From Pseudomonas putida (GTDB taxonomy: Bacteria > Pseudomonadota > Gammaproteobacteria > Pseudomonadales > Pseudomonadaceae): 64,000 nucleotides of DNA. Location: assembly GCF_016406145.1 (NCBI RefSeq), contig NZ_CP066306.1, positions 5,710,422 through 5,774,421 on the forward strand. Reading direction: 5' to 3'. The position numbers and the translations under genes are program-made. A model generated the notes under the pieces. It saw only the letters and a program-made list of their open reading frames with translations, had not been told where the DNA came from and ran no database searches. Shown one piece after another: positions 43,537-57,457 of this stretch. Numbering within the stretch: the stretch's first letter is position 1; each line of letters begins with the position of its first letter.

Positions 43537-45372
43537 TTATTCCACCGTCACCGACTTCGCCAAGTTACGCGGCTGGTCAACATCAGTGCCTTTGAGCACC
43601 GCCACGTAGTACGACAGCAACTGCAGTGGAATGGTGTACAGGATCGGCGCCAGCGCGTCAGCGATGTGCGGCACCTTGATTACATGGGTACCTTCGCCGT
43701 TGCTCATACCGGCGTGCTCATCGGCGAACACCACCAGCTCACCACCCCGGGCGCGGACTTCCTGCAGGTTCGACTTGAGTTTCTCCAGCAGCTCGTTGTT
43801 CGGCGCTACAGTAACCACCGGCATGTCGTTATCCACAAGCGCCAGCGGGCCATGCTTGAGCTCACCCGCCGGGTACGCTTCAGCGTGGATGTAGGAAATC
43901 TCCTTGAGCTTGAGCGCACCCTCCATCGCAACCGGGTACTGCGCACCACGGCCCAGGAACAGGGTGTGGTGCTTGTCGGCAAACAGCTCGGCGATCTTTT
44001 CGACGGTGTGGTCCATGGCCAGGGCTTCGCCCAGGCGTGCCGGCAGGCGACGCAGCTCTTCGACCAGCTCCCCTTCCACACCAGCCTCGAGGGTGCCACG
44101 CACCTGGCCCAGGGCCAGGGTCAGCAGCATCAGCGATACCAGCTGGGTAGTGAACGCCTTGGTCGATGCCACGCCGATTTCCGGGCCAGCCAGTGTCAGC
44201 AGGGTAAGGTCGGATTCGCGTACCAGCGAGCTGATACCCACGTTGCAGATGGCCAGGCTGCCCAGGAAGCCCAGTTCCTTGGCATTGCGCAGGGCAGCGA
44301 GGGTGTCGGCAGTTTCGCCAGACTGGGAAATCGAAACGAACAGGGTGTCCGGCTGGACCACCACCTTGCGGTAGCGGAACTCACTGGCTACTTCAACTTG
44401 GCAAGGGATACCGGCCAAGCTTTCCAGCCAGTAACGGGCAACCATGCCGGCGTGGTAGCTGGTACCACAGGCCACGATCTGCACGTTGCGCACCTTGGCG
44501 AACAGTTCAGCAGCCTGCGGGCCAAAGGCCTGGACCAGCACATGGTCCTTGCCCAGGCGGCCTTCCAGAGTGCGCTGAACCACGGTCGGCTGCTCGTGAA
44601 TCTCCTTGAGCATGAAGTGGCGGTATGCGCCCTTGTCAGCGGCTTCGGCGCCTTCGTGATACTGCACGGTTTCACGCTGGACTGCGTTGCCGGCCTGATC
44701 CCAGACCTTCACCTGGTCACGGCGGATCTCGGCGATGTCGCCCTCTTCCAGGTACATGAAGCGGTCAGTGACCTGGCGCAGCGCCAACTGGTCGGAGGCC
44801 AGGAAATTCTCACCATGGCCAAGGCCAATCACCAACGGGCTGCCACTGCGCGCGGCAACCAGACGATCGGGTTGTTTCACGCTGATCAGCGCCAGGCCAT
44901 AGGCACCGTGCAGGCGCTTGACCGCTGACTTCAGTGCGTCCGCCAGGTCCGGGATGGTCTTGAGGGTATGGTGGATCAGGTGGACGATAACCTCGGTATC
45001 GGTTTGCGAAACGAACACATAGCCCAGGCCTTTGAGCTCTTCGCGCAGCTCTTCATGGTTTTCGATGATGCCGTTGTGTACCACTGCCACTTCTTCACCC
45101 GAGAAATGCGGGTGCGCATTGCCCTCGGTCGGTGCGCCGTGGGTAGCCCAACGGGTGTGGGCAATGCCCAACTGACCGTTCAGCGGGTCGGCAGCGTTGG
45201 CAGCTTCCAGTTCAGCTACCTTGCCGATGCGGCGTCGGCGCTGCAGTTCACCCTGCTGGGTGTAAACGGCAAGGCCAGCGCTGTCGTAGCCGCGGTACTC
45301 AAGCCGCTTGAGGCCTTCGATGAGAATGGCGGTGATATTGCGTTCGGCTACGGCTCCAACGATTCCACACAT
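43537..45372 (-). CDS. glmS: Glutamine:fructose-6-phosphate aminotransferase GlmS
   Basis: A 611-residue enzyme with the catalytic N-terminal Cys ([12 protein letters not shown]), a glutaminase domain to about residue 240, two SIS sugar-isomerase domains and the conserved C-terminus [13 protein letters not shown]. It makes glucosamine 6-phosphate, the first step toward UDP-GlcNAc for peptidoglycan and LPS. The last codons form the TnsD recognition region of attTn7; the Tn7-like element sits directly downstream. A DeoR-type regulator and glmU lie upstream on the same strand. Confidence 0.98.
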   Translation of the reverse strand: MCGIVGAVAERNITAILIEGLKRLEYRGYDSAGLAVYTQQGELQRRRRIGKVAELEAANAADPLNGQLGIAHTRWATHGAPTEGNAHPHFSGEEVAVVHNGIIENHEELREELKGLGYVFVSQTDTEVIVHLIHHTLKTIPDLADALKSAVKRLHGAYGLALISVKQPDRLVAARSGSPLVIGLGHGENFLASDQLALRQVTDRFMYLEEGDIAEIRRDQVKVWDQAGNAVQRETVQYHEGAEAADKGAYRHFMLKEIHEQPTVVQRTLEGRLGKDHVLVQAFGPQAAELFAKVRNVQIVACGTSYHAGMVARYWLESLAGIPCQVEVASEFRYRKVVVQPDTLFVSISQSGETADTLAALRNAKELGFLGSLAICNVGISSLVRESDLTLLTLAGPEIGVASTKAFTTQLVSLMLLTLALGQVRGTLEAGVEGELVEELRRLPARLGEALAMDHTVEKIAELFADKHHTLFLGRGAQYPVAMEGALKLKEISYIHAEAYPAGELKHGPLALVDNDMPVVTVAPNNELLEKLKSNLQEVRARGGELVVFADEHAGMSNGEGTHVIKVPHIADALAPILYTIPLQLLSYYVAVLKGTDVDQPRNLAKSVTVE

Positions 45373-45374
45373 GA

Positions 45375-46151
45375 TTATTTCTCCTGGCTGATCGCGGCGC
45401 AGATCAGGTTGACGCCGCGGGCTTGAATTTGTTCGCGTGCCGCTGCTGGCAGGCGTTCGTCTGTAATGAGGGTGCTGACACTGCCCCAGGGCAGCTCAAG
45501 ATTGGGGATCTTGCGCCCGACCTTGTCGGATTCGACCATCACGATCACCTCGCGGGCCACCTCAGCCATGACTCGGCTCAGGCCCAGCAGCTCATTGAAA
45601 GTCGTGGTGCCGCGGTTGAGGTCGATGCCATCGGCGCCGATGAACAGTTGGTCGAAATCGTATGAACGCAGTACCTGCTCAGCGACCTGGCCTTGGAACG
45701 ACTCGGAGTGCGGGTCCCAGGTGCCGCCGGTCATCAGCAGTACGGGTTCATGCTCAAGCTCGCTAATGGCGCGGGCCACGTTCAAAGAGTTGGTCATCAC
45801 CACCAGGCCTGGCTGGCGGCCGAGCTCGGGGATCATGGCGGCGGTAGTGCTGCCACTGTCGATGATGATGCGGGCATGTTCACGTATGCGGCCGACAGCA
45901 GCACGGGCGATGGCTTTCTTATAGGCAGACACCGGCTGTGCGGCTTCCCCAAGCATCTCCTGCGGAACCGGTACGGCGCCGCCGTAGCGACGCAGAAGCA
46001 AGCCATTGGCCTCAAGGGCCGCGAGGTCCTTGCGTATGGTGACTTCCGACGTTTCAAAGCGCTTGGCCAATGCGTCCACACTGACCTCACCTTGCTCGCT
46101 GAGCATGGCCAGGATGTTGTGACGGCGCTGGGGGGTGTTTCGTTTCGACAT
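45375..46151 (-). CDS. DeoR/GlpR-family regulator upstream of glmS
   Basis: A 258-residue regulator with the N-terminal DeoR helix-turn-helix ([21 protein letters not shown], then [20 protein letters not shown]) and a sugar-phosphate-sensing DeoR-C domain ([26 protein letters not shown] motif as [28 protein letters not shown]). It lies 2 bp before glmS, between glmU and glmS, so it probably controls amino-sugar synthesis or is cotranscribed with glmS. The effector is presumably an amino-sugar phosphate (inference). Confidence 0.9.
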   Translation of the reverse strand: MSKRNTPQRRHNILAMLSEQGEVSVDALAKRFETSEVTIRKDLAALEANGLLLRRYGGAVPVPQEMLGEAAQPVSAYKKAIARAAVGRIREHARIIIDSGSTTAAMIPELGRQPGLVVMTNSLNVARAISELEHEPVLLMTGGTWDPHSESFQGQVAEQVLRSYDFDQLFIGADGIDLNRGTTTFNELLGLSRVMAEVAREVIVMVESDKVGRKIPNLELPWGSVSTLITDERLPAAAREQIQARGVNLICAAISQEK

Positions 46152-46306
46152 GGGCGCTTAAGTTTCGATTCGAAAGATAATGATTGCAATCAAAACCTAT
46201 CAGAGGGTATTCGTCAAGGCTGTGGATCTGAAAATCAGCGGCCTGTGGATAAATAAATGCTTCCGATCGCGGTTCAGCGACTTGCCCTCTGATGCCGTTA
46301 AAGCCA

Positions 46307-46341
46307 ATAAAAAAGCCGACTTATTCACATAAGTCGGCTTT
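46307..46341 (-). terminator. Rho-independent terminator after glmU
   Basis: On the minus strand a stem AAAGCCGACTTAT/ATAAGTCGGCTTT is followed by a T-run (TTTTTT). It lies downstream of the glmU stop and ends that transcript before the DeoR-type gene. Confidence 0.85.
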
Positions 46342-46363
46342 CGATCGAAAGGGCTGTGGATAA

Positions 46364-47731
46364 TCAGCTCTTCTTGATCTTCTCCGGGCGGTTCCAGCCA
46401 TCGATGTTGCGTTGACGCGCACGTCCCACGGCAAGTTGCCCAGCCTCGACAGTCTGAGTAATCGTCGACCCCGCCGCAGTGGTAGCACCCGCCTTGATAT
46501 CCACAGGCGCCACCAACGAGTTGTTCGAACCGATGAACACATCCTCGCCCATCACAGTCTTGAACTTGTTGGCACCATCGTAATTGCACGTGATGGTGCC
46601 AGCACCAATATTGGTGCGTGCCCCGATCTCGGCATCACCCAGGTAGCTCAAGTGACCCGCTTTGGCGCCTTCACCCAGGTGGGCATTCTTCAGTTCGACA
46701 AAGTTACCCACATGGGCCTTGGCATCCAGCACGCTGCCCGGGCGCAGACGCGCGAACGGACCGGCATCACTACCCTCGCCCAGCACAGCGCCTTCAATAT
46801 GGCTGTTGGCCTTGACCACCACACCTTTGCGCAGGGTGCTGTCCTTGATCACGCAGTTAGGGCCAATCTGGACGTCGTCCTCGATCACGACCTTGCCTTC
46901 GAGGATGACGTTGATGTCGATCAGCACATCGCGACCAACGGTCACTTCACCACGCACGTCGAAGCGAGCCGGGTCACGCAGGGTCACACCCTGTGCCATC
47001 AATCGTCGGCCTTCGCGCAATTGATAGTGGCGCTCGAGTTCGGATAGCTGGCGCCGGTCGTTGGCACCCTGCACTTCCATCGGGTCGTGCGGTTGCTCGG
47101 TAGCCACCACCAGGCCATCAGCGACTGCCATGGCGATGACGTCGGTCAGGTAATACTCGCCCTGGGCGTTGTTGTTCGACAAACGCCCCATCCAGTCGGC
47201 AAGGCGAGCGGCTGGCAGGGCCAGGATGCCGGTATTGCCTTCCTTGATCGCTTTCTGCACATCGCTGGCGTCCTTGTGCTCGACGATCGCAGTCACCTTG
47301 CCTTGGGCATCACGCACAATGCGCCCGTAGCCGGTCGGGTCTTGCAGGTTAACGGTGAGCAAGGCCAGCTGCTGGTCACTGGCCTTGGCCAGCAGGCGTT
47401 GCAGGGTTTCCACTTCAATCAGCGGTACGTCCCCATACAACACCAGCACCGTGTCGGCAGTGATCGCCGGCAGGGCTTGGGCCACGGCATGCCCGGTACC
47501 CAGTTGCTTGTCCTGCATAACGAAATTCAGATCGTCGGCTGCCAGGCGCTCACGCACCTGCTCCGCACCATGGCCAATCACTACGTGAATGCCTTGAGGC
47601 TGAAGCTGCCGTGCGCTGTGGATAACATGACCGAGCATGGAATTGCCGGCCACCGGATGCAGCACCTTGGGCAGCGCCGAGCGCATGCGGGTACCTTGGC
47701 CGGCGGCGAGAATAACGATATCGAGTGACAT
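46364..47731 (-). CDS. glmU: Bifunctional GlcNAc-1-P uridyltransferase / GlcN-1-P acetyltransferase GlmU
   Basis: A 455-residue enzyme. The N-terminal pyrophosphorylase domain has the signature [19 protein letters not shown] (residues 8-26) and VLYGDVPLI. The C-terminal left-handed beta-helix has hexapeptide repeats and acetyltransferase motifs ([20 protein letters not shown]). It makes UDP-GlcNAc from GlcN-1-P, acetyl-CoA and UTP, working downstream of GlmS. It is separated from atpC by a terminator. Confidence 0.97.
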   Translation of the reverse strand: MSLDIVILAAGQGTRMRSALPKVLHPVAGNSMLGHVIHSARQLQPQGIHVVIGHGAEQVRERLAADDLNFVMQDKQLGTGHAVAQALPAITADTVLVLYGDVPLIEVETLQRLLAKASDQQLALLTVNLQDPTGYGRIVRDAQGKVTAIVEHKDASDVQKAIKEGNTGILALPAARLADWMGRLSNNNAQGEYYLTDVIAMAVADGLVVATEQPHDPMEVQGANDRRQLSELERHYQLREGRRLMAQGVTLRDPARFDVRGEVTVGRDVLIDINVILEGKVVIEDDVQIGPNCVIKDSTLRKGVVVKANSHIEGAVLGEGSDAGPFARLRPGSVLDAKAHVGNFVELKNAHLGEGAKAGHLSYLGDAEIGARTNIGAGTITCNYDGANKFKTVMGEDVFIGSNNSLVAPVDIKAGATTAAGSTITQTVEAGQLAVGRARQRNIDGWNRPEKIKKS

Positions 47732-47790
47732 TGACTGGCTACCAATCCTGGGCGGTCAGAGAAATGACCGAGGGGGAATTCGGAAAAAGA

Positions 47791-47818
47791 AAAAGGGTAG
47801 CCGAGGCTACCCTTTTAC
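47791..47818 (-). terminator. Rho-independent terminator of the atp operon
   Basis: On the minus strand, stem AAAAGGGTAGCC/GGCTACCCTTTT with a short TCG-type loop followed by T-rich sequence. It lies about 35 bp after the atpC stop. Confidence 0.85.
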
Positions 47819-47851
47819 TCAATCGCAACAGCAGTTATCAGCCGGGGCCGA

Positions 47852-48271
47852 TTACTTGCCTTTGCGCATTTGCTGGACGGTACGCAGCTGAGCTGCGGCC
47901 TCGGCCAGACGTGCGGCGGCGGCGCCGTAATCGAAGTCCGCGCCTTTCAGACTCAGGGCATTCTCGGCAGCCTTGAGGGCTTCCTGTGCCTGAGCTTCGT
48001 CCAGGTCTGTAGCACGTTGCACGGTATCGGCAAGCACCTTGACCATGTTCGGCTGAACCTCGAGGAAACCACCAGAGATGTAATACACCTCTTGGGCGCC
48101 ACCCTGCTTGGTCAGCGTGATCGGACCTGGCTTCAGATTGGTGATCAGCGGCGCGTGGCCTGGAGCGATACCAAGATCACCCAGGTTACCGTGCGCAACC
48201 ACCATCTCGACCAGACCGGAGAAAATCTCTCCTTCCGCGCTGACGATATCGCAATGGACTGTCATAGCCAT
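47852..48271 (-). CDS. atpC: ATP synthase F1 subunit epsilon
   Basis: A 139-residue protein with the N-terminal beta-sandwich ([35 protein letters not shown]) and a C-terminal helical hairpin. It is part of the rotor stalk and inhibits ATP hydrolysis. It is the last gene of the atp operon. Confidence 0.97.
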   Translation of the reverse strand: MAMTVHCDIVSAEGEIFSGLVEMVVAHGNLGDLGIAPGHAPLITNLKPGPITLTKQGGAQEVYYISGGFLEVQPNMVKVLADTVQRATDLDEAQAQEALKAAENALSLKGADFDYGAAAARLAEAAAQLRTVQQMRKGK

Positions 48272-48315
48272 CTGCTTGCCTCAACCTGATTAGCGCCCCT
48301 TTCGGGGCGCCGGGA

Positions 48316-49719
<1,404 letters not shown>

Positions 49720-50580
49720 TTAAACCGCGGCAGCGCCGCCGACGATTTCCGAGATCTCCTGGGTGATCGCAGCCTGACGCGCCTTGTTGTAGATCAGCTG
49801 GAGTTCGCTGATCAGGTCACCGGCGTTGTCTGTGGCGTTCTTCATGGCGATCATCCGGGCTGCTTGTTCAGCAGCGTTGTTCTCGACCACCGCCTGGTAC
49901 ACCTGCGACTCCACGTAACGCACCATCAAGCCGTCAAGCAGCTCTTTGGCGTCGGGTTCGTACAGGTAATCCCAGTGGTGCTTGAGTTCCTGATCCGGGG
50001 TTGCAACCAACGGTACCAACTGCTCGACCGTCGGAGTTTGGGTCATGGTATTGACGAACTTGTTCGACACCACGGAGAGGCGATCGATACGGCCGTCCAG
50101 GTAAGCGTCCAGCATCACTTTGACGGAGCCGATCAGATCATTGATCGATGGCTCTTCGCCCAGGTGGCTGATCGCTGCTACGACGTTGCCGCCAAAGATG
50201 CGGAAGAAAGTCGCACCCTTGCTGCCGATCACGCACAGGTCGATTTCCACGCCCTGTTCGCGGTTGACGTTCATGTCCTTGACCAAGGCCTTGAACAGGT
50301 TGGTGTTCAAGCCACCGCACAGACCACGGTCACTACTCACCACGATATAACCGGCACGCTTTACAGGGCGCTCGATCATGAAGGGGTGGCGGTACTCCGG
50401 GTTGGCGTTGGCCAGATGACCGATCACCTGGCGGATACGCTCCGCATAAGGACGGCTAGCAGCCATGCGCATTTGAGCCTTGCGCATTTTGCTGACCGCC
50501 ACTTTTTCCATGGCGCTGGTAATCTTTTGCGTGCTTTTGATGCTCGCAATCTTACTGCGAATCTCTTTTGCGCCTGCCAT
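49720..50580 (-). CDS. atpG: ATP synthase F1 subunit gamma
   Basis: A 286-residue rotor-stalk protein with the N-terminal coiled coil ([20 protein letters not shown]), the [11 protein letters not shown] motif and the C-terminal coiled-coil helix ([20 protein letters not shown]). It transmits rotation between the c-ring and the alpha-beta hexamer. Confidence 0.98.
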   Translation of the reverse strand: MAGAKEIRSKIASIKSTQKITSAMEKVAVSKMRKAQMRMAASRPYAERIRQVIGHLANANPEYRHPFMIERPVKRAGYIVVSSDRGLCGGLNTNLFKALVKDMNVNREQGVEIDLCVIGSKGATFFRIFGGNVVAAISHLGEEPSINDLIGSVKVMLDAYLDGRIDRLSVVSNKFVNTMTQTPTVEQLVPLVATPDQELKHHWDYLYEPDAKELLDGLMVRYVESQVYQAVVENNAAEQAARMIAMKNATDNAGDLISELQLIYNKARQAAITQEISEIVGGAAAV

Positions 50581-50628
50581 GTATCACCTATCAGGTTAGC
50601 AAGCGGGGGCCAAAGCCCCCGCCGCGGC

Positions 50629-52173
50629 TTACCAGGTTTGGGTGGCCTTGAACTTCTCGATACCGGCTTTGATACCAGCGTCGATTTCGTCGTTGAAGTC
50701 ACCCTTCACGTTGATCTTGGCCATCAGTTCGGCGTGATCACGGTTGAAGTAGGCAATCAGCGCTTGTTCGAAGCTACCGATCTTGGCGATTTCAACGTCG
50801 GTCAGGAACCCACGCTCAGCGGCATACAGCGACAGCGCCATGTCCGCGATGGACATCGGAGCGTATTGCTTCTGCTTCATCAGCTCGGTAACACGTTGAC
50901 CGTGCTCCAGCTGCTTACGGGTGGCTTCGTCCAGGTCAGAAGCGAACTGGGCGAATGCCGCCAGTTCACGGTACTGAGCCAGAGCGGTACGGATACCACC
51001 GGAGAGCTTTTTGATGATCTTGGTCTGAGCGGCACCACCTACGCGGGATACCGAAACACCGGCGTTCACTGCAGGGCGGATGCCCGAGTTGAACATGGCC
51101 GATTCCAGGAAGATCTGACCGTCGGTGATGGAAATCACGTTGGTCGGAACGAACGCGGAAACGTCGCCAGCCTGAGTTTCGATGATCGGCAGCGCGGTCA
51201 GGGAACCGGTTTTGCCAGTTACAGCACCGTTGGTGAACTTCTCGACGTACTCTTCCGAAACGCGCGATGCACGCTCCAGCAGACGGGAGTGGAGATAGAA
51301 CACGTCGCCTGGGTACGCTTCACGTCCTGGCGGACGGCGCAGCAGCAGGGAGATCTGACGGTAGGCAACGGCCTGCTTGGACAGGTCATCGTAAACGATC
51401 AGTGCGTCTTCGCCGCGGTCACGGAAGAACTCGCCCATGGTGCAACCGGCGTATGGCGCCAGGAATTGCAGTGCGGCGGATTCCGAAGCACTGGCAACCA
51501 CCACGATGGTGTTGGCCAGGGCGCCGTTTTCTTCCAGCTTGCGAACGATGTTGGCAACGGTGGAACGCTTCTGGCCGACAGCAACATAAACGCAGAAAAT
51601 ACCGGAGTCTTTCTGGTTGATGATGGCGTCGATGGCCATGGCGGTCTTGCCGATCTGACGGTCACCGATGATCAGCTCACGCTGGCCACGGCCGACCGGG
51701 ATCATGGCGTCGACGGACTTGTAGCCAGTCTGTACAGGCTGGTCTACCGACTTACGCCAGATCACGCCTGGAGCAACTTTCTCGACCGCGTCGGTCTCGG
51801 TGTTGCCCAGAGGACCTTTGCCGTCGATCGGGTTGCCCAGTGCGTCGACGACGCGACCCAGCAGTTCCTTACCAACCGGAACCTCCAGGATGCGGCCGGT
51901 GCACTTGGCGCTCATGCCTTCGGCGAGGGTGTCATAGGCACCCAGGACCACTGCACCTACGGAGTCTTGCTCCAGGTTCAGGGCCATGCCGTAGACGCCG
52001 CCAGGGAACTCGATCATTTCGCCGTACATGACGTCGGCCAGACCGTGGATCCGCACGATACCGTCGGAAACCGAAACGACGGTACCTTCGTTACGGGCTT
52101 GGGAGCTCACATCGAGGTTGTCGATGCGGCCCTTGATGATTTCACTAATTTCGGAAGGATTGAGTTGCTGCAT
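50629..52173 (-). CDS. atpA: ATP synthase F1 subunit alpha
   Basis: A 514-residue protein with an N-terminal beta barrel, P-loop GDRQIGKT (residues 170-177) and the conserved [17 protein letters not shown] with the arginine finger. It is the regulatory, non-catalytic nucleotide-binding subunit of F1. Confidence 0.98.
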   Translation of the reverse strand: MQQLNPSEISEIIKGRIDNLDVSSQARNEGTVVSVSDGIVRIHGLADVMYGEMIEFPGGVYGMALNLEQDSVGAVVLGAYDTLAEGMSAKCTGRILEVPVGKELLGRVVDALGNPIDGKGPLGNTETDAVEKVAPGVIWRKSVDQPVQTGYKSVDAMIPVGRGQRELIIGDRQIGKTAMAIDAIINQKDSGIFCVYVAVGQKRSTVANIVRKLEENGALANTIVVVASASESAALQFLAPYAGCTMGEFFRDRGEDALIVYDDLSKQAVAYRQISLLLRRPPGREAYPGDVFYLHSRLLERASRVSEEYVEKFTNGAVTGKTGSLTALPIIETQAGDVSAFVPTNVISITDGQIFLESAMFNSGIRPAVNAGVSVSRVGGAAQTKIIKKLSGGIRTALAQYRELAAFAQFASDLDEATRKQLEHGQRVTELMKQKQYAPMSIADMALSLYAAERGFLTDVEIAKIGSFEQALIAYFNRDHAELMAKINVKGDFNDEIDAGIKAGIEKFKATQTW

Positions 52174-52194
52174 TGCTCTGCTGCCCCTTCAAAC

Positions 52195-52731
52195 TCAAGA
52201 TTTCAAGGCTTCGGCCAGTTTCGCGATTTTGCCGCGAACAGAGCCATCGATTACCAGGTCACCAGCGCGGATGACGACGCCACCAATCAGGTTGGCATCC
52301 TCCGACGCGTGCAGGCGCACTTCCTGGCCTAACCGTGCACTGAGAACCTTGGCGAGTTTGTCTTGCTGTTCTTGGTTCAACGCAAAAGCACTGGTGACTT
52401 CCACGTCCACGGATTTCTCTTGCTCGGCCTTGTACAGGTCGAACAGAGCGGCAATCTCCGGCAGAAGCAGGAGACGGTCGTTTTCCGCGGCAACACGAAT
52501 GAAATTCTGTGCCTGTGCATTGAACTTGTCACCGCACACGTCAATGAACGTGGCGGCCTTTTCTGCGCTCGTCAGTCGCGGGGCCTTGAGCAGGCGCTGC
52601 ATGGTGTCGTCTTGCGACACCGCAGCAGCCAGGCCGAGCATGGCTGACCAATTGGCCAGTTGCTGATGGGCCTGGGCATGCTCGAAGGCAGCCTTAGCGT
52701 AAGGTCGGGCCAACGTGGTCAGTTCTGCCAT
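52195..52731 (-). CDS. atpH: ATP synthase F1 subunit delta
   Basis: A 178-residue peripheral-stalk protein. The N-terminal helical bundle starts [18 protein letters not shown], and the C-terminal signature [20 protein letters not shown] is complete. It connects F1 to the b subunits. Confidence 0.97.
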   Translation of the reverse strand: MAELTTLARPYAKAAFEHAQAHQQLANWSAMLGLAAAVSQDDTMQRLLKAPRLTSAEKAATFIDVCGDKFNAQAQNFIRVAAENDRLLLLPEIAALFDLYKAEQEKSVDVEVTSAFALNQEQQDKLAKVLSARLGQEVRLHASEDANLIGGVVIRAGDLVIDGSVRGKIAKLAEALKS

Positions 52732-52743
52732 GATCGCCCTCGC

Positions 52744-53214
52744 TTAAATTTCAGCGGCCAGTTTGTTAACCAGCTCCGCATGCGCGTTTTGATCGATTGT
52801 GGCGCCAAGGATCTTTTCAGCACCGCCAACGGCCAGAGCACCCACTTGGGCACGCAGGGCGTCTTTAGCACTGTTCAGTTCCTGCTCGATCTCGGCCAGA
52901 GCCTGAGCCTTTACACGGTCAGCTTCGACGCGGGCCTGGTCACGGGCTTCCTCGACAAGCTGAGCAGCGCGTTTCTTGCTTTGCTCAATGATTTCGGCTG
53001 CCTGTGCTTTAGCTTCACGCAGTTGCTGACCCGCTTTCTCTTGGGCCAGCTCCAGGTCGCGAGCTGCGCGGTTGGCAGCGTCCAAGCCGTCGGCAATCTT
53101 CTTTTGGCGCTCTTGCAGAGCAGTGATGACCGGAGGCCATACATACTTCATGCAGAAGAGTACAAAAATCAGGAAAGCAACGGATTGGCCAATCAGGGTT
53201 GCATTAATGTTCAC
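52744..53214 (-). CDS. atpF: ATP synthase Fo subunit b
   Basis: A 156-residue protein with one N-terminal membrane helix ([20 protein letters not shown]) followed by a long charged coiled coil, the standard b-subunit layout. A dimer forms the outer stalk. Confidence 0.97.
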   Translation of the reverse strand: MNINATLIGQSVAFLIFVLFCMKYVWPPVITALQERQKKIADGLDAANRAARDLELAQEKAGQQLREAKAQAAEIIEQSKKRAAQLVEEARDQARVEADRVKAQALAEIEQELNSAKDALRAQVGALAVGGAEKILGATIDQNAHAELVNKLAAEI

Positions 53215-53270
53215 GCCAACACCTCGCTCGGTCTTAATTCATACAGCCATCAACTCGTGGATACGAGTGA

Positions 53271-53543
<273 letters not shown>

Positions 53544-53671
53544 TTACGTCGTATTGGTTAGGTTTTTAGTTTGAAGCGGTAAAACAAATCGTTTGGTACA
53601 GCTGCCCTTGCGGACTTTTAAAGCCCTCCCCCCAAACGAGCGGGGAAGGCTATCAGACACGCCAGGCGGTC

Positions 53672-54968
<1,297 letters not shown>

Positions 54969-55114
54969 AACTGCTCCTCAGAAGTCGACCAACAAGTCAG
55001 TAACGACTTGGCATAAATTGTGCCGACAAAATGCGCGCAGAGTATAGGGGTGGATTAACCCCTATTCAACTCTTGGGTAGTGATTTCCGACTGCGCGCTA
55101 CAACTGGAATTGTT

Positions 55115-55987
55115 TCAGCGGATGTGAGCAAGGACGCCCTGCAACTCGTCGAGCGAGTTATAGCGAATAACCAACTGGCCTTTTCCCTTGTTTCCGTGAC
55201 GAATCTGCACCGGGGAGCCCAGGCGCTCTGCGAGCCGCTGTTCAAGGCGCTCGATATCCGGATCAGGTTTGTTCGGTTCTACCGGGTCAGGTTTGCCATT
55301 GAGCCACTGGCGCACCAGTGCCTCGGTTTGGCGCACAGTGAGCCCACGTGCGACAACATGACGCGCCCCCTCTTCCTGGCGATCTTCTTCAAGACCGAGC
55401 AAAGCACGTGCGTGCCCCATCTCCAGATCACCATGGGCAAGCATGGTCTTGATCGCTTCAGGCAGCGAGATCAGGCGCAGCAGGTTGGCCACGGTAACCC
55501 GCGACTTGCCCACGGCATCGGCCACCTGCTGTTGGGTCAGCTCGAACTCCTGTTGCAGGCGTTGCAGGGCCAGGGCCTCTTCCAACGGGTTGAGGTCCTC
55601 TCGCTGGATGTTCTCGATGAGGGCCATGGCGATGGCCGCTTCATCAGGCACTTCCCGCACCATCGCCGGGACGGTGTCCAGGCCAGCCTGCTGCGTGGCC
55701 CTCCAGCGGCGCTCACCGGCAATGATCTCGTAGCGGTTGCCATCGATCGGGCGCACCACGATCGGCTGCATCACACCGTGCGTGCGAATCGAGTGCGCCA
55801 GTTCTTCCAGCGCCTGCGGATCCATGTCACGGCGCGGCTGGTATTTACCGCGCTGGATCAACTCGACCGGCAGGTGTTGCAGTTCTTTCTGGTCGATCTT
55901 GACAGCCTGCTCTTCGAGCGCGCTGACGGAAGGACCACTGAGCAGTGCATCCAACCCACGTCCGAGACCCCGTTTCTTAACGGCCAT
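55115..55987 (-). CDS. parB: Chromosome partitioning protein ParB
   Basis: A 290-residue protein with the N-terminal CTPase/ParB domain (GKYQPRRDMDPQALEELAHS; IIAGERRWRATQQAG), a helix-turn-helix (FELTQQQVADAVGKSRVTVA) and a C-terminal dimerisation domain. It binds parS near the origin and works with ParA. Located 9 bp after parA. Confidence 0.97.
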   Translation of the reverse strand: MAVKKRGLGRGLDALLSGPSVSALEEQAVKIDQKELQHLPVELIQRGKYQPRRDMDPQALEELAHSIRTHGVMQPIVVRPIDGNRYEIIAGERRWRATQQAGLDTVPAMVREVPDEAAIAMALIENIQREDLNPLEEALALQRLQQEFELTQQQVADAVGKSRVTVANLLRLISLPEAIKTMLAHGDLEMGHARALLGLEEDRQEEGARHVVARGLTVRQTEALVRQWLNGKPDPVEPNKPDPDIERLEQRLAERLGSPVQIRHGNKGKGQLVIRYNSLDELQGVLAHIR

Positions 55988-55996
55988 GCGGATTCC

Positions 55997-56788
55997 TTAA
56001 GTTGTTTGTGCAGTGCGTGATTGACGGCGTTGACGGCGAACCAGTTCCCCGGCCAGGGCCAGATAGGCCAGTGCGCCACGCGATTGCTTGTCGTAGGCCA
56101 GCGCCGGCATGCCAAAGCTCGGTGCCTCGGCCAAGCGGATGTTGCGCGGAATGACGGTATCGTAAAGCTGCTCGCCGAAGTGCTCCTTGAGCTGCGCCGA
56201 TACATCGTTGTTCAGGCTAAGACGCGGGTCGTACATGGTGCGCAGCAGCCCTTCGATCTTCAGCTCCGGGTTCAGACGGGCGGCAATGCGCTTGATGTTA
56301 TCCACAAGGTCGCTGAGACCTTCCAGTGCGTAATACTCGCACTGCATCGGGATGATCACGCCATCGGAGGCGACCAGGGCATTGAGCGTCAGCATCGACA
56401 GCGACGGTGGGCAATCGATGAGGATGAAGTCGTAATTCTCGCGGATCGGCGCCAGGGCGTTGCGCAGGCGGCTCTCCTTGACCTGCATTTCCAGCAGCAC
56501 CACTTCCGCGGCAGTCAGGTCGCGGTTGGCAGGCAGCAACTGGAAGCCACCATGCTCGGAGTAGTGCATGGCCTGGGCAAGGTCGCATTCCCCGATCAGC
56601 AGGTCGTAGACCGAGTGTTCGAGTTCGTGTTTGTCCACACCGCTGCCCATGGTGGCGTTGCCCTGCGGATCGAGGTCGATCAGCAGCACACGACGCTTGG
56701 TCGCAGCCAGCGATGCGGCGAGATTGATACAGGTGGTGGTTTTACCCACTCCACCTTTCTGGTTCGCGATTGCGAATACCTTAGCCAT
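55997..56788 (-). CDS. parA: Chromosome partitioning ATPase ParA (Soj)
   Basis: A 263-residue ATPase with the deviant Walker A KGGVGKTT (from residue 11) and DLDPQGNATMG, ending in a basic tail. With ParB it segregates the origin region. An exact DnaA box TTATCCACA lies within the gene (56298-56306). Confidence 0.97.
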   Translation of the reverse strand: MAKVFAIANQKGGVGKTTTCINLAASLAATKRRVLLIDLDPQGNATMGSGVDKHELEHSVYDLLIGECDLAQAMHYSEHGGFQLLPANRDLTAAEVVLLEMQVKESRLRNALAPIRENYDFILIDCPPSLSMLTLNALVASDGVIIPMQCEYYALEGLSDLVDNIKRIAARLNPELKIEGLLRTMYDPRLSLNNDVSAQLKEHFGEQLYDTVIPRNIRLAEAPSFGMPALAYDKQSRGALAYLALAGELVRRQRRQSRTAQTT

Positions 56789-56806
56789 TGTTGCGTGTGT
56801 TCCCAG

Positions 56807-57457
56807 TCATGCCTTGCGGCGCAGTATCAGCAGATGGCGCTGGCCCTGGCAACCTGGAACGGTCAGGGCCTGCTCGCTTTCCACTGTGAAGTCTGCGGGC
56901 AATGCTACCAGTTCATCGGCAGGATGCAGCCCCTTCATTGCAAGCCATTGCGTCCCGGTGTCGCCCAAGTGGCGGGTCCAGTTGGTGAAGTTCTCCATGC
57001 TGCTGAAGGCGCGAGAGATGATGCCGTTGAACGGCTGTGCTGGCTGGAAGGCTTCTACCCGGCTGTGGATAACCGTGAGGTTGTCCAGTTTCAGCTCCAT
57101 CTTCACCTGGGTGAGGAAGCGGGTTTTCTTGCCGTTGGCGTCCAGCACAGTTACGCGTTTTTGCGGATGCAGGATAGCCAACGGAATCCCGGGCATGCCA
57201 CCGCCGCTGCCGACATCAAGCCAGCTGTCGCGATCGGGGTGGATAAAACCCATGACGCTGAGGCTGTCGAGCAGATGGCGCGAAACCATCTCGTCCGGGT
57301 CGCGCACGGCGGTCAAGTTGTAGGCCTTGTTCCATTTGATCAACAGGGCCAGGTAGCCAAGCAGCCTTTCGTGCTGCTCGGCGCTCAGCTCGACACCGAG
57401 CTGGCGTGCACCTGTGGACAACTCTTCAGCGTGTTGCGGGGTGACCAGGGAACTCAA
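56807..57457 (-). CDS. rsmG: 16S rRNA (guanine527-N7)-methyltransferase RsmG (GidB)
   Basis: A 216-residue SAM-dependent methyltransferase with the glycine motif [16 protein letters not shown], and [14 protein letters not shown]. It modifies G527 of 16S rRNA. Its start overlaps the mnmG stop by 4 bp. Confidence 0.97.

Noticed and set aside
49864..52332. Very long plus-strand open frame (822 codons) antisense to atpG and atpA
   Set aside because: It mirrors highly conserved ATP synthase genes on the other strand; long antisense frames are expected from GC-rich codon usage and it has no family features.
54990..57000. parS site expected near parAB
   Set aside because: I looked for a TGTTCCACGTGGAACA-like palindrome in and around parB and parA and did not see one; it may lie outside the window.
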